Below, piece by piece: positions 22,002 to 32,108 of a stretch of DNA of 64,000 nucleotides; positions within the stretch are counted from its first letter, which is position 1; each line of letters begins with the position of its first letter. The position numbers and the translations under genes were made by a program. Below the pieces are notes generated by a model. The model had not been told where the DNA came from. It saw only the letters and a list, made by a program, of their open reading frames with translations, and searched no databases. The DNA is from Tritrichomonas foetus (lineage: Eukaryota > Parabasalia > Tritrichomonadida > Tritrichomonadidae), in assembly GCA_001839685.1 (NCBI GenBank), contig MLAK01000668.1:1-64000 (forward strand). The letters are read 5' to 3'.

Positions 22002-24255
22002 GCTTTAAAAACTTTTCTACAGTGGAAATTTTGAATGATGAACTTTAAATAGAGATTTTCTTTCAATTTCGATTTGCCAATAGAATATATATCACAATTA
22101 CAAAATATTCCCCACAATTTGTGTATTTGTCACATTGTTTTTTTAATTGAAAAGATTTCTGATCATTGAATTTATCATCAGCTATTTGTCTAAAAAGCAA
22201 CATAAATAAAGTGATGGAGTATTTTAGGCTGAAATGTGGATAATTAAATTTGAATGATTATTTTGGAATTTCAAAATAATGATGATGAGGTGAAATAAGA
22301 ATTGAAAAAATTGTGAAAATGAAAGAATAAAATCAACTTTTCTATGTAAATGAACGGTTGAGATTTTGTATAAAAGTATCAATCATTCAAATAAATTAAC
22401 CTTATATTGACTAGGATTTTAAAATGACCTTCTTTCACAATCTGAATTCTGATTTTGAATTGAATCATATTGGGTAAAAAAGAGGTTAAATTGAATTAGT
22501 TTTCCCAAAAATGAAAAAAGCACTTTTATGTAGATGTATACAAACTAACTAGCTCTAGATGTAGAAGACTATTGAGAGATCTAAATGAATAATTGTTGAT
22601 ATTATTGTCATCTAAAAAATATTTAATTGTAATCCTATTAATAATATATAAATATTATAATTTAAAAATCAAGATACAGAGAAAACCAAATCCAAAAAAA
22701 AATTGTGAGAAAAAAATAAACCCCACAGAAATTTCTGAGAATTATTGAGATAAAAAGTGATTTTATAGCATTAATATCTTGATTATTTCTGATCATAAAT
22801 CGTGCTTTTTATTATCATATGGCCCTCCATCGAAAATTATAATGTTTTCCAAAATACAAAAATGAAGTATAAAAAAAATATTAATAATTTTGATATAAAT
22901 AAAAAAAATTTAGGCATCAATGAGAAGATTACGAATGTTTTGCCATCTAAATGGCGAGTCATCAGAAAAGTCACTTGGCATCGAGTCTGGAAAAAAACAT
23001 ATTGGATTCCATTTTTCTTGATTTGGTCTTTCAATCGTTGTATCTGTATCCCTGCTTGAGAATGTGCTGTTGAGGACTGCCAGTCTATTTTCTTCATATA
23101 CAAAAATTTTATGACAGAAAAGATTTCAATACATTCATATTTGTCAAATGGAAATTGAATTAATTCAACATCACTGAGTTAAAACTATCAAAATTTTCGC
23201 GATTTTTAATTAAAAATCGATAGAAGAAGTGTAAATAGAATTATGGGAAGCAGTATTATAATCTTTGTGATTCTTGGAAAAAAAGCTTCTCTCAATTTTT
23301 TTTTAGGCTTCCTCCAAAATCGCTCTTTTTTCGGTTTAATTGTTGCAAAATTTCAAAACTATGAATAAATATGGCTCATAACTATAAAAAATAGATTTAA
23401 CAATTGACTGAAAGACTTATCACCCGAAAACTGAAACAATAGCTTCTTCAGAATCATTTTCGAAATATTTTTGAATTCGGCCATTTGCGAAGTTTGCGAT
23501 AAGGGAAATTTTCGTCATTCTTTTAGCTATTTGGGTTTTGATTTTTGACTGATGGTATTAAGTAATACTGATGATAAGGATCATTTTAGTGATTTCGTAC
23601 GTTAAGACTATTTGGTTTGTATACATCTCTTTTATGTTCACAATTTCTAACGAACGATATCAAAGTTCGGACAGCATTCAAAATTGAATTAGGTTATTGT
23701 TTCTATATCAACCACTTTTATATGTTTCATTATTTTCTGCTGATATGTGAATCATGACCTGATTTGCTGGACTTATAGTCAGTATGCAAATGCCATATTC
23801 TGCACACCTCCTCGCTGAATCATTCGAATGATATAAATTTTGATTTAATTTGATTAAAAGGAAATAATACAAGCATTATTTAAATAATAACTATTGCATT
23901 TTTTGTATAATCCATGAAATCCAAAGTTTATCTATCTTGCTTGAAAAGTGTAATCTAATTATTGCATCAGTTAATTACTTCTTATTTGGTCCTAACATCT
24001 TAAGAATTTCATTATTAAAATAAAATTAATTTAATTTTCGTTATTGAGAACATGATGATATCTTCGCATCAGATATTTAAATCTTTTTACACTGATTCAA
24101 ATGACAATCTCGTAGTCGTAGTGTAAATATGGATCTTGTTTAACTCATTGTTATTTCAAATCACCTCGTGTTTGTTTCAGATGGAATTCATGAGATATCA
24201 TCAAATCAGCATTTCGAAATCATGATATATTAAGTGACTATTTAAACATTGAAAA
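22002..24255. other. Intergenic region with one possible coding remnant
   Basis: Apart from the candidate remnant at 22910-23110, I see no coding sequence here. It is AT-rich throughout. Confidence 0.55.
22910..23110 (-). pseudogene. Possible C-terminal coding remnant, unidentified
   Basis: A minus-strand frame reads IFVYEENRLAVLNSTFSS, then EKWNPICFFPDSMPSDFS and SPFRWQNIRNLLIDA to a stop at 22910-22912. The residue mix (Trp, Pro, Asp, Phe in order) looks like a real protein end, but the frame has no ATG and meets a TGA a few codons upstream. I do not recognise the family. It may be a pseudogene fragment or a chance frame. Confidence 0.3.
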
Positions 24256-24261
24256 TCATTT
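24256..24261 (+). promoter_or_regulatory. Initiator-like element (TCATTT) before the 930-aa gene
   Basis: TCATTT matches the trichomonad initiator, with A+1 at 24258, only 5 nt before the ATG at 24263. Very short 5' leaders are normal in trichomonads, so this supports the chosen start. Confidence 0.5.
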
Positions 24262-24262
24262 A

Positions 24263-27055
24263 ATGTATTTTGATGATACATCAGAATATGAAGAAGAAGA
24301 GATGATAAATGAAAATTGGGTGATATTAACACCTTTATCAGATGGCCATGGTAAACAGTATGATCTCCTTTTTTCTCATTTTTCTCCGATTATCAATTTT
24401 TTTCCATTGCATTTACCAAAATTACCAATTTCCCGCCATTCACAATCTTATGAAGAATATCAATTTTACATTTTAAGATGGTTTAAATATATGAACACTG
24501 CATTTAATAGATGTATTTTACCAAATATGATATCTTTATTTTATCGAAGACCACTGTCAAACCCTAAAGTTATGAATGATACAAATACATTTTTAGTACA
24601 TGATCAAATCAATCAAATCGAAGAAATAATGATACAAGAGATTAAATTTGATAAATCTACTTTCTTTAAAGACAAGTTGAAATGCAAGTCTAACTTAATC
24701 TCAACTCACGTATTAACAGTCAATCAATGGCCATGTTGGTTAATTCCTGCTGCTCCAGATATTAGTTTTTTTGATAATTATGCTGATTTTTGTGAAGCAT
24801 CAAATAATTGGTATGAAAGAAGTATTGAAATCATAAATGACAGAATTGGTATATTCTATGAAGATTCACAAAAAAGTGGAATAAACAACTTATATGCTAA
24901 GCCATGGACACTTTCTGCAAGAGCAAGTCGGGCCAATGAGAGGAAAGAGAAATCGCAAATGCCTCGAAATATTTCTCCGATTTCTTTGGATAATCAATTG
25001 AGTAGTGAGACAGAAGCAACTCTTGAAAGTATAGTTTTAGAAGAAAATGAATTTGATTTTCTTTGTCATCCGATTTCATTTCATCTTAGGTATGGTTTAG
25101 AAATGATTGAAACTGAGCCTACTTATCACAATCAAGAAAAAGCAAATTATTTTCTCGAAAGAAGTGATTTTTTAACATATATCAGCAAAAACAGGGAAAA
25201 ATATGAAATTCAAACTGATTTATTCACTAATATCAATGAAAAAAGTAATTACCAAAAAAGTATCACATGTAAAATTAACAACTTGTATAATTCCTATAAA
25301 AATGGATTTTCTCTGCATTTCCCAATTGCCGAGAATTCTATCATATTTGATCTTACTAATCATGGTGGAGTTGTTCCAATTAAATTTTTTTATGCATCAT
25401 TTTATAAAATTGACACAAAGCAAAAAATTACACTTGATAATTTACCTTTTTGGCTTGATACTGATGTTGGAAAAATGCCTTATGAAATCAGAAACGGAAT
25501 CTTTGATTTTATCGTTGAAAACTATGAAAATCAGTGGTTAATGGAGCTTATAAATAATACAAAGCTTTTATATAAGCTAGCTCAAGTTTTATTATTATTC
25601 ACACCTCATAGTATTGATTTGATTGACCCGTCATTTGACTCATTGATTCACGAAGATTTCTTTCAAATTCATAATTTGCTTTTTCAATGGCATATATCTG
25701 ATATTATTTTCCAAGTGTTTCATTCACTTGAGCTACATGAGATAGCTGTGGTTTTTGTAAGAAGAGAAGCTTTATATAAAGAAGCATATGATGACTATTG
25801 CGAAAGCAATTCGTTCCCATTTGAATTCCCAGAAGTTAAACCAAGAAAAAATGGTGTGAAATCTCATTCATATAGTGAGACAATTTCGCTCAATAAATTT
25901 TCAAATCAAAAGCCGAATTATATTCATTCACCACCAAATAAAAATCTTGGAAGGATCCTTGTTTCTATGTATCATGTATCATTAGTATATAAGGTGAGCT
26001 CATATATTTGTTCTAATTGTTTTTTGTTCTTCAAATTTATTAGCAAGTGCTCTTACAAACTTTTTTTAAGGTTTTGTTCTCAAATTATATCGAAGAAAGA
26101 CTTATGTCGTTATTTCATTGTTGAATTAGTGCAAACAACCAAAATTGATATCACTGATTCCATACCAATGGTAAATTTTTTATCAACTCTTTTACAGTGT
26201 GATCCTTTAAAGATAAATGTTATACTCATAGAAGATTATGAATGGGCAATACAAACGCTAAAACGATTAACAAAATATTTAAGCTCATCATATCCACATG
26301 TATTCTTGACTGAAAAAACTTTAAAATTTGTTTCAAGAACCTTAAAAGGAAAAGAAAAAGGAATGATGGAGCATATAAATGAATGGGATAAAAATATTAG
26401 TCGAATTCAAGGATTATTATTTGCTTTTATTCCTTATGAAAATAACCCTATTTTTTTAACTTCTGAATTAAGATCTTTTGCATTTTTAATGAAATTTAAT
26501 TCCTCCGTTTCATTTTTGGATGATAGAGAAAAAAGCATGCAACTTTTTAAACACTTATACAGCAATGATGTCAGAATATTATCTGCATCATGGAAAATTA
26601 TCCGGAATCTGTTCAAATCTCATCCTGGAAAAATTCCAATATATTTACAGATTGAAGGCATTCAGCAAAATCTTACAGATGCATTGAAAAATCAAGGTAT
26701 TTTAATTGGAGGGGAAATGCTCAAGTTACTTGTCAAAATTATAGAAATCACAGTTACTCCTGAAAAAGAAAAAAGTGGATTCCTATTCACAAATGGAAAT
26801 ATTCCAGATTGCTTGAATTCACTTTTTAAAATAATGATGGAAACTTGTTTTCGTCCTTTCACGATATGCTCTATTATTCAACAGAGTCAAAATATAACTG
26901 ATGTTTCATTATACATTAGTGTAACAAAAAGATTTTATCGTACTATGTTAGTAAGACCAACTTTGAAGAAAGTTATCGAAAATATGCATTTTGATCAACA
27001 GGATTCACCAAACAGAAAGAGAAAGAAAACTGGGAGGAAGAGAAATAATGATTAA
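24263..27055 (+). CDS. Unrecognised 930-aa helical-repeat protein, paralogue of the gene at 13492
   Basis: Not recognised as a named family. It begins with an acidic stretch, then an aromatic-rich region (SYEEYQFYILRWFKYMNTAF, FYRRPLSNP) and the motif FDNYADFCEASNNWYERS that corresponds to YDSFNEYFNALQNW in the 798-aa protein. From about residue 370 it is helical and probably ARM/HEAT-like (LPFWLDTDVGKMPYEIRN, LFQWHISDIIFQVFHSLELH, LYSNDVRILSASWKIIRNLF, SHPGKIPIYLQIEGIQQNL). It ends with a strongly basic tail (NRKRKKTGRKRNND) that could serve as a nuclear signal. No catalytic motif is visible. The two paralogues lie about 8 kb apart in opposite orientation, with five other loci between or beside them. 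A scaffold role is inference only. Confidence 0.75.
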   Translation: MYFDDTSEYEEEEMINENWVILTPLSDGHGKQYDLLFSHFSPIINFFPLHLPKLPISRHSQSYEEYQFYILRWFKYMNTAFNRCILPNMISLFYRRPLSNPKVMNDTNTFLVHDQINQIEEIMIQEIKFDKSTFFKDKLKCKSNLISTHVLTVNQWPCWLIPAAPDISFFDNYADFCEASNNWYERSIEIINDRIGIFYEDSQKSGINNLYAKPWTLSARASRANERKEKSQMPRNISPISLDNQLSSETEATLESIVLEENEFDFLCHPISFHLRYGLEMIETEPTYHNQEKANYFLERSDFLTYISKNREKYEIQTDLFTNINEKSNYQKSITCKINNLYNSYKNGFSLHFPIAENSIIFDLTNHGGVVPIKFFYASFYKIDTKQKITLDNLPFWLDTDVGKMPYEIRNGIFDFIVENYENQWLMELINNTKLLYKLAQVLLLFTPHSIDLIDPSFDSLIHEDFFQIHNLLFQWHISDIIFQVFHSLELHEIAVVFVRREALYKEAYDDYCESNSFPFEFPEVKPRKNGVKSHSYSETISLNKFSNQKPNYIHSPPNKNLGRILVSMYHVSLVYKVSSYICSNCFLFFKFISKCSYKLFLRFCSQIISKKDLCRYFIVELVQTTKIDITDSIPMVNFLSTLLQCDPLKINVILIEDYEWAIQTLKRLTKYLSSSYPHVFLTEKTLKFVSRTLKGKEKGMMEHINEWDKNISRIQGLLFAFIPYENNPIFLTSELRSFAFLMKFNSSVSFLDDREKSMQLFKHLYSNDVRILSASWKIIRNLFKSHPGKIPIYLQIEGIQQNLTDALKNQGILIGGEMLKLLVKIIEITVTPEKEKSGFLFTNGNIPDCLNSLFKIMMETCFRPFTICSIIQQSQNITDVSLYISVTKRFYRTMLVRPTLKKVIENMHFDQQDSPNRKRKKTGRKRNND

Positions 27056-27907
27056 TTTTCTTATTTGTTATTTGAAACATTTATAAATGAATTATATAAT
27101 TAATTTTAGAATTGAATCTATCGAAAAGAATACTTGATATTCATAGATACTCTTTTATGTTCGTAATGCCATTTTATAAGATACTATATTTATCTGTTAT
27201 GTAATAAATATTGATTTAAAATAGATTTCGAAAACTCTCTTTTACTTATTAAAATTTGGTATTTTAAGAGTCAGGAGATACTCCAAAGTTGACGAAAATT
27301 GATATGTAGATTTCGATCCTATAACTCATTGACATTACATAGTTTAAATAAGAAATATTAATATTTGTACTGAACTTCTTTCTTAGAATGGTGATTGATA
27401 TTAGAGAGAAGTTCTCACTTTTTCTGGTATCAGTGTTGATGTGTTTGAGATTAGAAACGAAAAGAGTATTTTTTTCGGTTCAAGAACACATGAAGAAGGT
27501 ATTTAAATACAAAAATTGCAATGTAGAGATACCAAATAAATACCTTGTGAAATTAATAAATAAATTATTAATTATTAAGGTTTCAACCATTGCCACTTTG
27601 TGATAAAAAGTTCATCTCTCACAAACTCAAAACTCCTTATTTGAAGATGAAGATGAGATATTATCCACAGCCAGAAAATCTGTAAAATTTATTTATTTGG
27701 TGAATTATATAATATTATACAATCATATACAAGATATAAATATCGTTTTCACTATAAGAAAGATGTCACTATCTCTTTTTTTTCCAATTTTAGCGGTGTC
27801 GTTATTATTTCGCCTTTTTAAAGGTCAATATGTAGTTATTTCACCTTGCGTGTTATGAGATCACATGTCTGGTTCTGTTTATTAATTCGGTCAACCAAAG
27901 TAAGACC
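27056..27907. other. Intergenic region
   Basis: An open frame of 71 codons at 27388-27603 has no protein-like features that I recognise and is left out. No clear initiator lies directly before the helicase start; TCACC at about 27840 is a poor match. Confidence 0.5.
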
Positions 27908-29245
27908 ATGTCGCAATCGAACGCCGAAACTTTGAGAAATGCATTTAAAGCGCATGAAGACTATGCAAGCAAGCTTGAACTTTCACAAAATGATAAAGAA
28001 AGTCCGCTTTACCCAATGCTTCCATTTGATGAAATTATCAAAGGCCCAGTGGCAGACCCACTCCTCCAAATCCTTGATGAGCTCGAATTTTACCAACCAT
28101 CAAAAATCCAGAGCCAGGCCATTCCAATCCTCAACGATGGCGACAAAAAAGATCTCATTGCTCAAGCCCAAAGCGGATCAGGAAAAACCGTCGCATTCAT
28201 TGTTTCAATGATCTTGCATGTCAATCCAGAGGTCAAAAAACCGCAGTCAATCTGTCTCTGCCACACCCGCGAATTATCAGAACAAACGTTTAAAGTATTC
28301 GAATCATTAAACAAATACACAAAATATACAGCCGGCCGTTGCGTAAAAAATGTTGAGGATCCAAGCCCAGATGCCCAGGTCATTTTTGGAACCGCTGCTT
28401 CCTTCGTTTTTGCTATTCGCGAAAAAAAGATTGATCCGTCTGAAATTAAGTTTCTTGTCGTTGATGAAGCCGATACAATTTTAGAGAAAGATGGATCACA
28501 TAGAGGTCCAACTACGATGCTTATCCAGAAGCTCCTTCCAAAGGATTGCCAATTAGGAATGTTCTCTGCCACTTTTCCACCTGATGTTATCGGATTTATT
28601 CACAAACTCCGACCAAATATCATCTCAATTCGTCTTAAGCGTTCTCAACAACATGTTGCCACAGTGTCCCACTGGTACACTAAAGTTAATGATGACAATG
28701 AAGGTTACGAAGTTGTTTATGATTTGACCAACCTTCGTGCACAAGGTCAAACATATATATTCGTGCCGTCAAAGAATGCAGTCAATTCATTGACCAAATA
28801 TCTCACTGATAAAGGACTCACATGTCGTGCGTTTTCATCTGATCTTGAAGCAACAGAAAGAGACGCAACTCTGAATGCCTTCAGAAGAGATGAATTCAAG
28901 GTGCTAATTACAACAGATGTGCTTGCAAGAGGAATTGATATTCCAACAACTTATTTGGTCATTAACTATCGTCTTCCACAGCAATTTGATCAAGCCAAGA
29001 AACGAAACGTTCCATCTTGTGATTCTTACTACCATCGTGCTGGTCGTGCTGGAAGATTTGGAAGGACAGGACTCTGCTTCAACATCATTTTCGCATCAAC
29101 AAGAGAAGAACAAACTTTGAAAATATTCTGCGACAACCTTGGAATTAAACCACTCAACAAAATATCTAAAGAAGAACTGAAAACTCTCCCAGACGAAACT
29201 GAGGTACCAACAGAAGTTGCACCTGCAGCTGAAGAAGCAAAATGA
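27908..29245 (+). CDS. DDX19: DEAD-box RNA helicase, DDX19/Dbp5-like
   Basis: A 445-aa helicase with Q-motif region (FYQPSKIQSQAIPI), Walker A AQSGSGKT (87-94), TREL (120-123, in place of PTREL), DEAD (186-189), SAT (220-222), motif V (TTDVLARGIDIP) and motif VI beginning H376 RAGRAGRFGR. Best family fit is DDX19/Dbp5: FxRPSKIQ-like Q region, a domain-2 block with IDPSEIKFLVVDEAD matching IDPKKIKVFVLDEAD, LPKDCQLGMFSATF, and the GRFG after the arginine fingers. Dbp5 strips proteins from mRNA at the nuclear pore, using Gle1 with IP6. The N-terminal part is short (about 40 residues), the C-terminal 30 are acidic, and PSRELA has become HTRELS. eIF4A or UAP56 fit less well. Codon use is less A/T-biased than in neighbours, suggesting good expression. 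Confidence 0.88.
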   Translation: MSQSNAETLRNAFKAHEDYASKLELSQNDKESPLYPMLPFDEIIKGPVADPLLQILDELEFYQPSKIQSQAIPILNDGDKKDLIAQAQSGSGKTVAFIVSMILHVNPEVKKPQSICLCHTRELSEQTFKVFESLNKYTKYTAGRCVKNVEDPSPDAQVIFGTAASFVFAIREKKIDPSEIKFLVVDEADTILEKDGSHRGPTTMLIQKLLPKDCQLGMFSATFPPDVIGFIHKLRPNIISIRLKRSQQHVATVSHWYTKVNDDNEGYEVVYDLTNLRAQGQTYIFVPSKNAVNSLTKYLTDKGLTCRAFSSDLEATERDATLNAFRRDEFKVLITTDVLARGIDIPTTYLVINYRLPQQFDQAKKRNVPSCDSYYHRAGRAGRFGRTGLCFNIIFASTREEQTLKIFCDNLGIKPLNKISKEELKTLPDETEVPTEVAPAAEEAK

Positions 29246-29389
29246 AAAAATAAAAGCCTTTCTAAATTATTTACAAATGAAAAGAAGAAGAAAAAAAAAG
29301 TAGAATTAAAAAACCAAAAAATCAATCACACTTGTCTATAAAAAGGTCTTACATCATAACTTTTCACTTTTGGTGTAGTATCTGTTTTA

Positions 29390-29454
<65 letters not shown>

Positions 29455-29930
29455 CCACAAAATTAAAATTAACCCACAAGAATGTCTCCAATGTGATTCA
29501 GAGGTCTTTGTTGGCAAAAATTAACAATGAATTATAATCAAAATTCTAACACTTTTAGTGATGAAATTTATCATAATAACCAATTTTAACAATTTTCTAT
29601 CTTTGTTTCTATAAATGCATGCTATATTTATATTAATATATGATAAAAATGTCATAATTTGATTTATTTGGCAGGATATCCTTCATAAGTAATCATGAAA
29701 ATACATTTGAAAGTTTGAATGATCAACTCGCCATCACTATTAGAGTTAATTTCTATATTTCTTTGTTTTAATGAAGGCTCTTTAGAATATGAAGCTATTC
29801 ATGCTTTAAATTCTTGTATATGACAAAAACACTTTCTTTGTTTGAATACTTAAAACATTTAAAAACATTTTTTTGTTTTATTGATGACTTCTAATTAAAG
29901 GAAAATCATGGAATACAATAATAAACATGT
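29246..29930. other. Intergenic region with a long poly-T run
   Basis: The 3' flanks of two convergent genes. It contains the T63 run at 29392-29454 and otherwise no coding sequence. TAAA, the trichomonad polyadenylation signal, occurs shortly after the helicase stop. Confidence 0.6.
29392..29454 (+). repeat. 63-nt poly-T homopolymer
   Basis: An uninterrupted run of 63 T. No flanking retroelement features are visible. It may be an unstable natural homopolymer, the poly-A of an insertion on the minus strand, or an assembly artefact. Confidence 0.9.
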
Positions 29931-31130
29931 TTACTCGAATTGCCTCAAAAAATTATTCAAACTATCTTGATCCGTTCCAACAACACCCCAAGTTGTCCTC
30001 GGTAAAGATTGTACAGTCATCGATTGTGGATTATCAAATGGTGGTTGTGAATTTGGTGATGACATCATTAATGGTTCAGGTGTAAATGAAGATACTATTG
30101 GCTCTGGTGTTGATGAATTAATCTGTGGTAATACTGTATGATTAACACTCGGATTAAAATTATTACTATTATTCAAAAGACTATTATTGTTATTGTTTGC
30201 CAACATTTGGTTTGCTTGTGCTGCAGCTGCCTGCTCTTGTGCATGTCTGAGTCTAGGCGTTATTGGTGCAAGCGGAAGAGTTAATGGAGAAACACCAGAA
30301 ATTTTGGGCATAATCAAACCGGGCGATGATAAATATGTTCTTCCTGTAAACAAAGACATATGTTGACGATCTTGTTCATTTGTAATAGGTGAATTAGATG
30401 GTGGTGATTCTTGCTTTAGTACCAATCGGTCACTGGACATCGTAATTGATGATTTATTTAAAGGAACGTTCGGATTTGAAGAAGATCCTTCATTATTGTT
30501 ACTATTTCCACTTGCATTATTTTCTTCTGTTGTGTTAGTTAGCTGCCTGTAGTGATAACGGCATTGCACATCACTTCTATTGCCCAGAATATTTGCTATT
30601 TTTGTCCAGCTTTTATCACCATACAAATTCACCAATTCTTGGAGCTGCTTGTCATCCTCAGGTGTCCAGTTCTTCTTGGATATCTTTGGATTCAGCCCAC
30701 GAGTCCACCTCTGACTGCACTGAGCACGATTTCTGCCATTTCCAACGAAATGGGCGACAAACTGCCAGTTGTCTACTCCGTAGCGTGCAACGCCTGCAAG
30801 GAGACGTTTGTCTTCTGTTGCTGTCCATGTTCGCGTTTTCTTTCGAAGCGGTGATTGACCATCAAATGATTCTGGATCATCATGGGTGGGGAGAGGCTCT
30901 TCTGGCAAGGTCATAATCTCGTGAAGCTGTATAAGAGCATCATCTCGACCAACTAATTGTACAACGATGTCTCGGCATTGATCATAATTGATCACATCAT
31001 GAAGATAATCTGAAAACGCACTACTTAGGGCTTCACGCACCACGTCTGTAAGGTTACTGGTGAACCCATCAACGTACGAAATTGCGACTTCTACCATCAG
31101 GTTAAGCCCTAGGAAAGCCTCAGCAGTCAT
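29931..31130 (-). CDS. R2R3 Myb-like transcription factor with conserved N- and C-terminal parts
   Basis: About 399 aa from ATG 31130 (MTAEAFLG); the open frame begins three codons earlier at a GTG right after a stop. An N-terminal helical domain (residues 1-80, AISYVDGFTSNLTDVVREALSS) precedes two Myb repeats: RTWTATEDKRLLAGVARYG to RNRAQCSQRWTRGL (about 100-146) and KNWTPEDDKQLQELVNLYG to DVQCRYHYRQL (about 152-197). The repeats have the W, W, W/Y core of SANT domains and the usual R2-R3 linker (NPKISK). The remaining 200 residues are Asn/Ser/Pro/Gln-rich, like an activation domain. Its last 18 residues (TWGVVGTDQDSLNNFLRQFE) look ordered and may bind a partner. It should act in the nucleus on promoters; targets are unknown. 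Confidence 0.88.
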   Translation of the reverse strand: MTAEAFLGLNLMVEVAISYVDGFTSNLTDVVREALSSAFSDYLHDVINYDQCRDIVVQLVGRDDALIQLHEIMTLPEEPLPTHDDPESFDGQSPLRKKTRTWTATEDKRLLAGVARYGVDNWQFVAHFVGNGRNRAQCSQRWTRGLNPKISKKNWTPEDDKQLQELVNLYGDKSWTKIANILGNRSDVQCRYHYRQLTNTTEENNASGNSNNNEGSSSNPNVPLNKSSITMSSDRLVLKQESPPSNSPITNEQDRQHMSLFTGRTYLSSPGLIMPKISGVSPLTLPLAPITPRLRHAQEQAAAAQANQMLANNNNNSLLNNSNNFNPSVNHTVLPQINSSTPEPIVSSFTPEPLMMSSPNSQPPFDNPQSMTVQSLPRTTWGVVGTDQDSLNNFLRQFE

Positions 31131-32108
31131 TTCATTCACTCACAAAAAGTGGGTATAAAAACATAAAAATCATTCGCATAAAATCGATCTTTAAATTGGA
31201 AATTATTTTTTTTTCAAAAAAAACTTTCCCTTTTTCAATTATTTTCTGAAGATCATTGAATTATCTCATCAAATTCATTTACATCTTCCCAATTTTTTTA
31301 TTAACTATAGTTGAAAAAGTTTGATGTGCGAGATGAAAAATACTATCAAAATGTTAATAATTGAGAATCAATTTGAGAAATATTCTATCGAAAAAACTTT
31401 TGAGTTGTTTACGATTCTCAAAATTACAATTTTTTTTTCAAATTATTTCCGAACTGTTTTCTCGGCGACTCAAATTGTGTAAGTTATGTGTAAAGTATTC
31501 AATCTGGAAAAGACTTCAACTATTTTTCTCATATGAATGGTTGAAAGAATGACTTAGGTTGATATTTTAGCGTTTCTCTTTAATTGACGGTTGCACAGAT
31601 AAATGAAAGGCAGTCTTAAGTCATCGTATAACAGACATAATACCATTAAACATTTAATTATTTCTCATTAAAGTAGCAATTTCGATTTAAATAATCACTT
31701 ATTATTTTAATATTATATAAAAATCAAGATAAAAAAGCAAATTTGCGATTTTTGATCAAGAAATAGTCAAACAATATTGCATAAATATTTCAATATAGTA
31801 CCTTTTTTTCACTAGTTTACACAATTTTATTTATTCAAAAATATTGAGTATAGATAGAATTTCTGTGGTTGACTGATTCTATTAACGATAAAAATTCATC
31901 ACATGAGAATAAATCAAGTAAAACTTGAGCGTGATGTGAAAAAAAAAAAATAGTTAGAAAAGTGAGTGAATACAAAGTTTATTCAATAAGCACACTTTTC
32001 AGAATTCACATCGGAATTTCAACAAATAATCTGAATTTTATCTGATTCATAAAATATATATTTGTAATATATACAAAACAATCGGAATAATCGTATATAG
32101 TTTAATAT
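31131..32108. other. Intergenic region
   Basis: AT-rich, divergent or 3' flank sequence with short random frames only. No gene supported. Confidence 0.6.
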
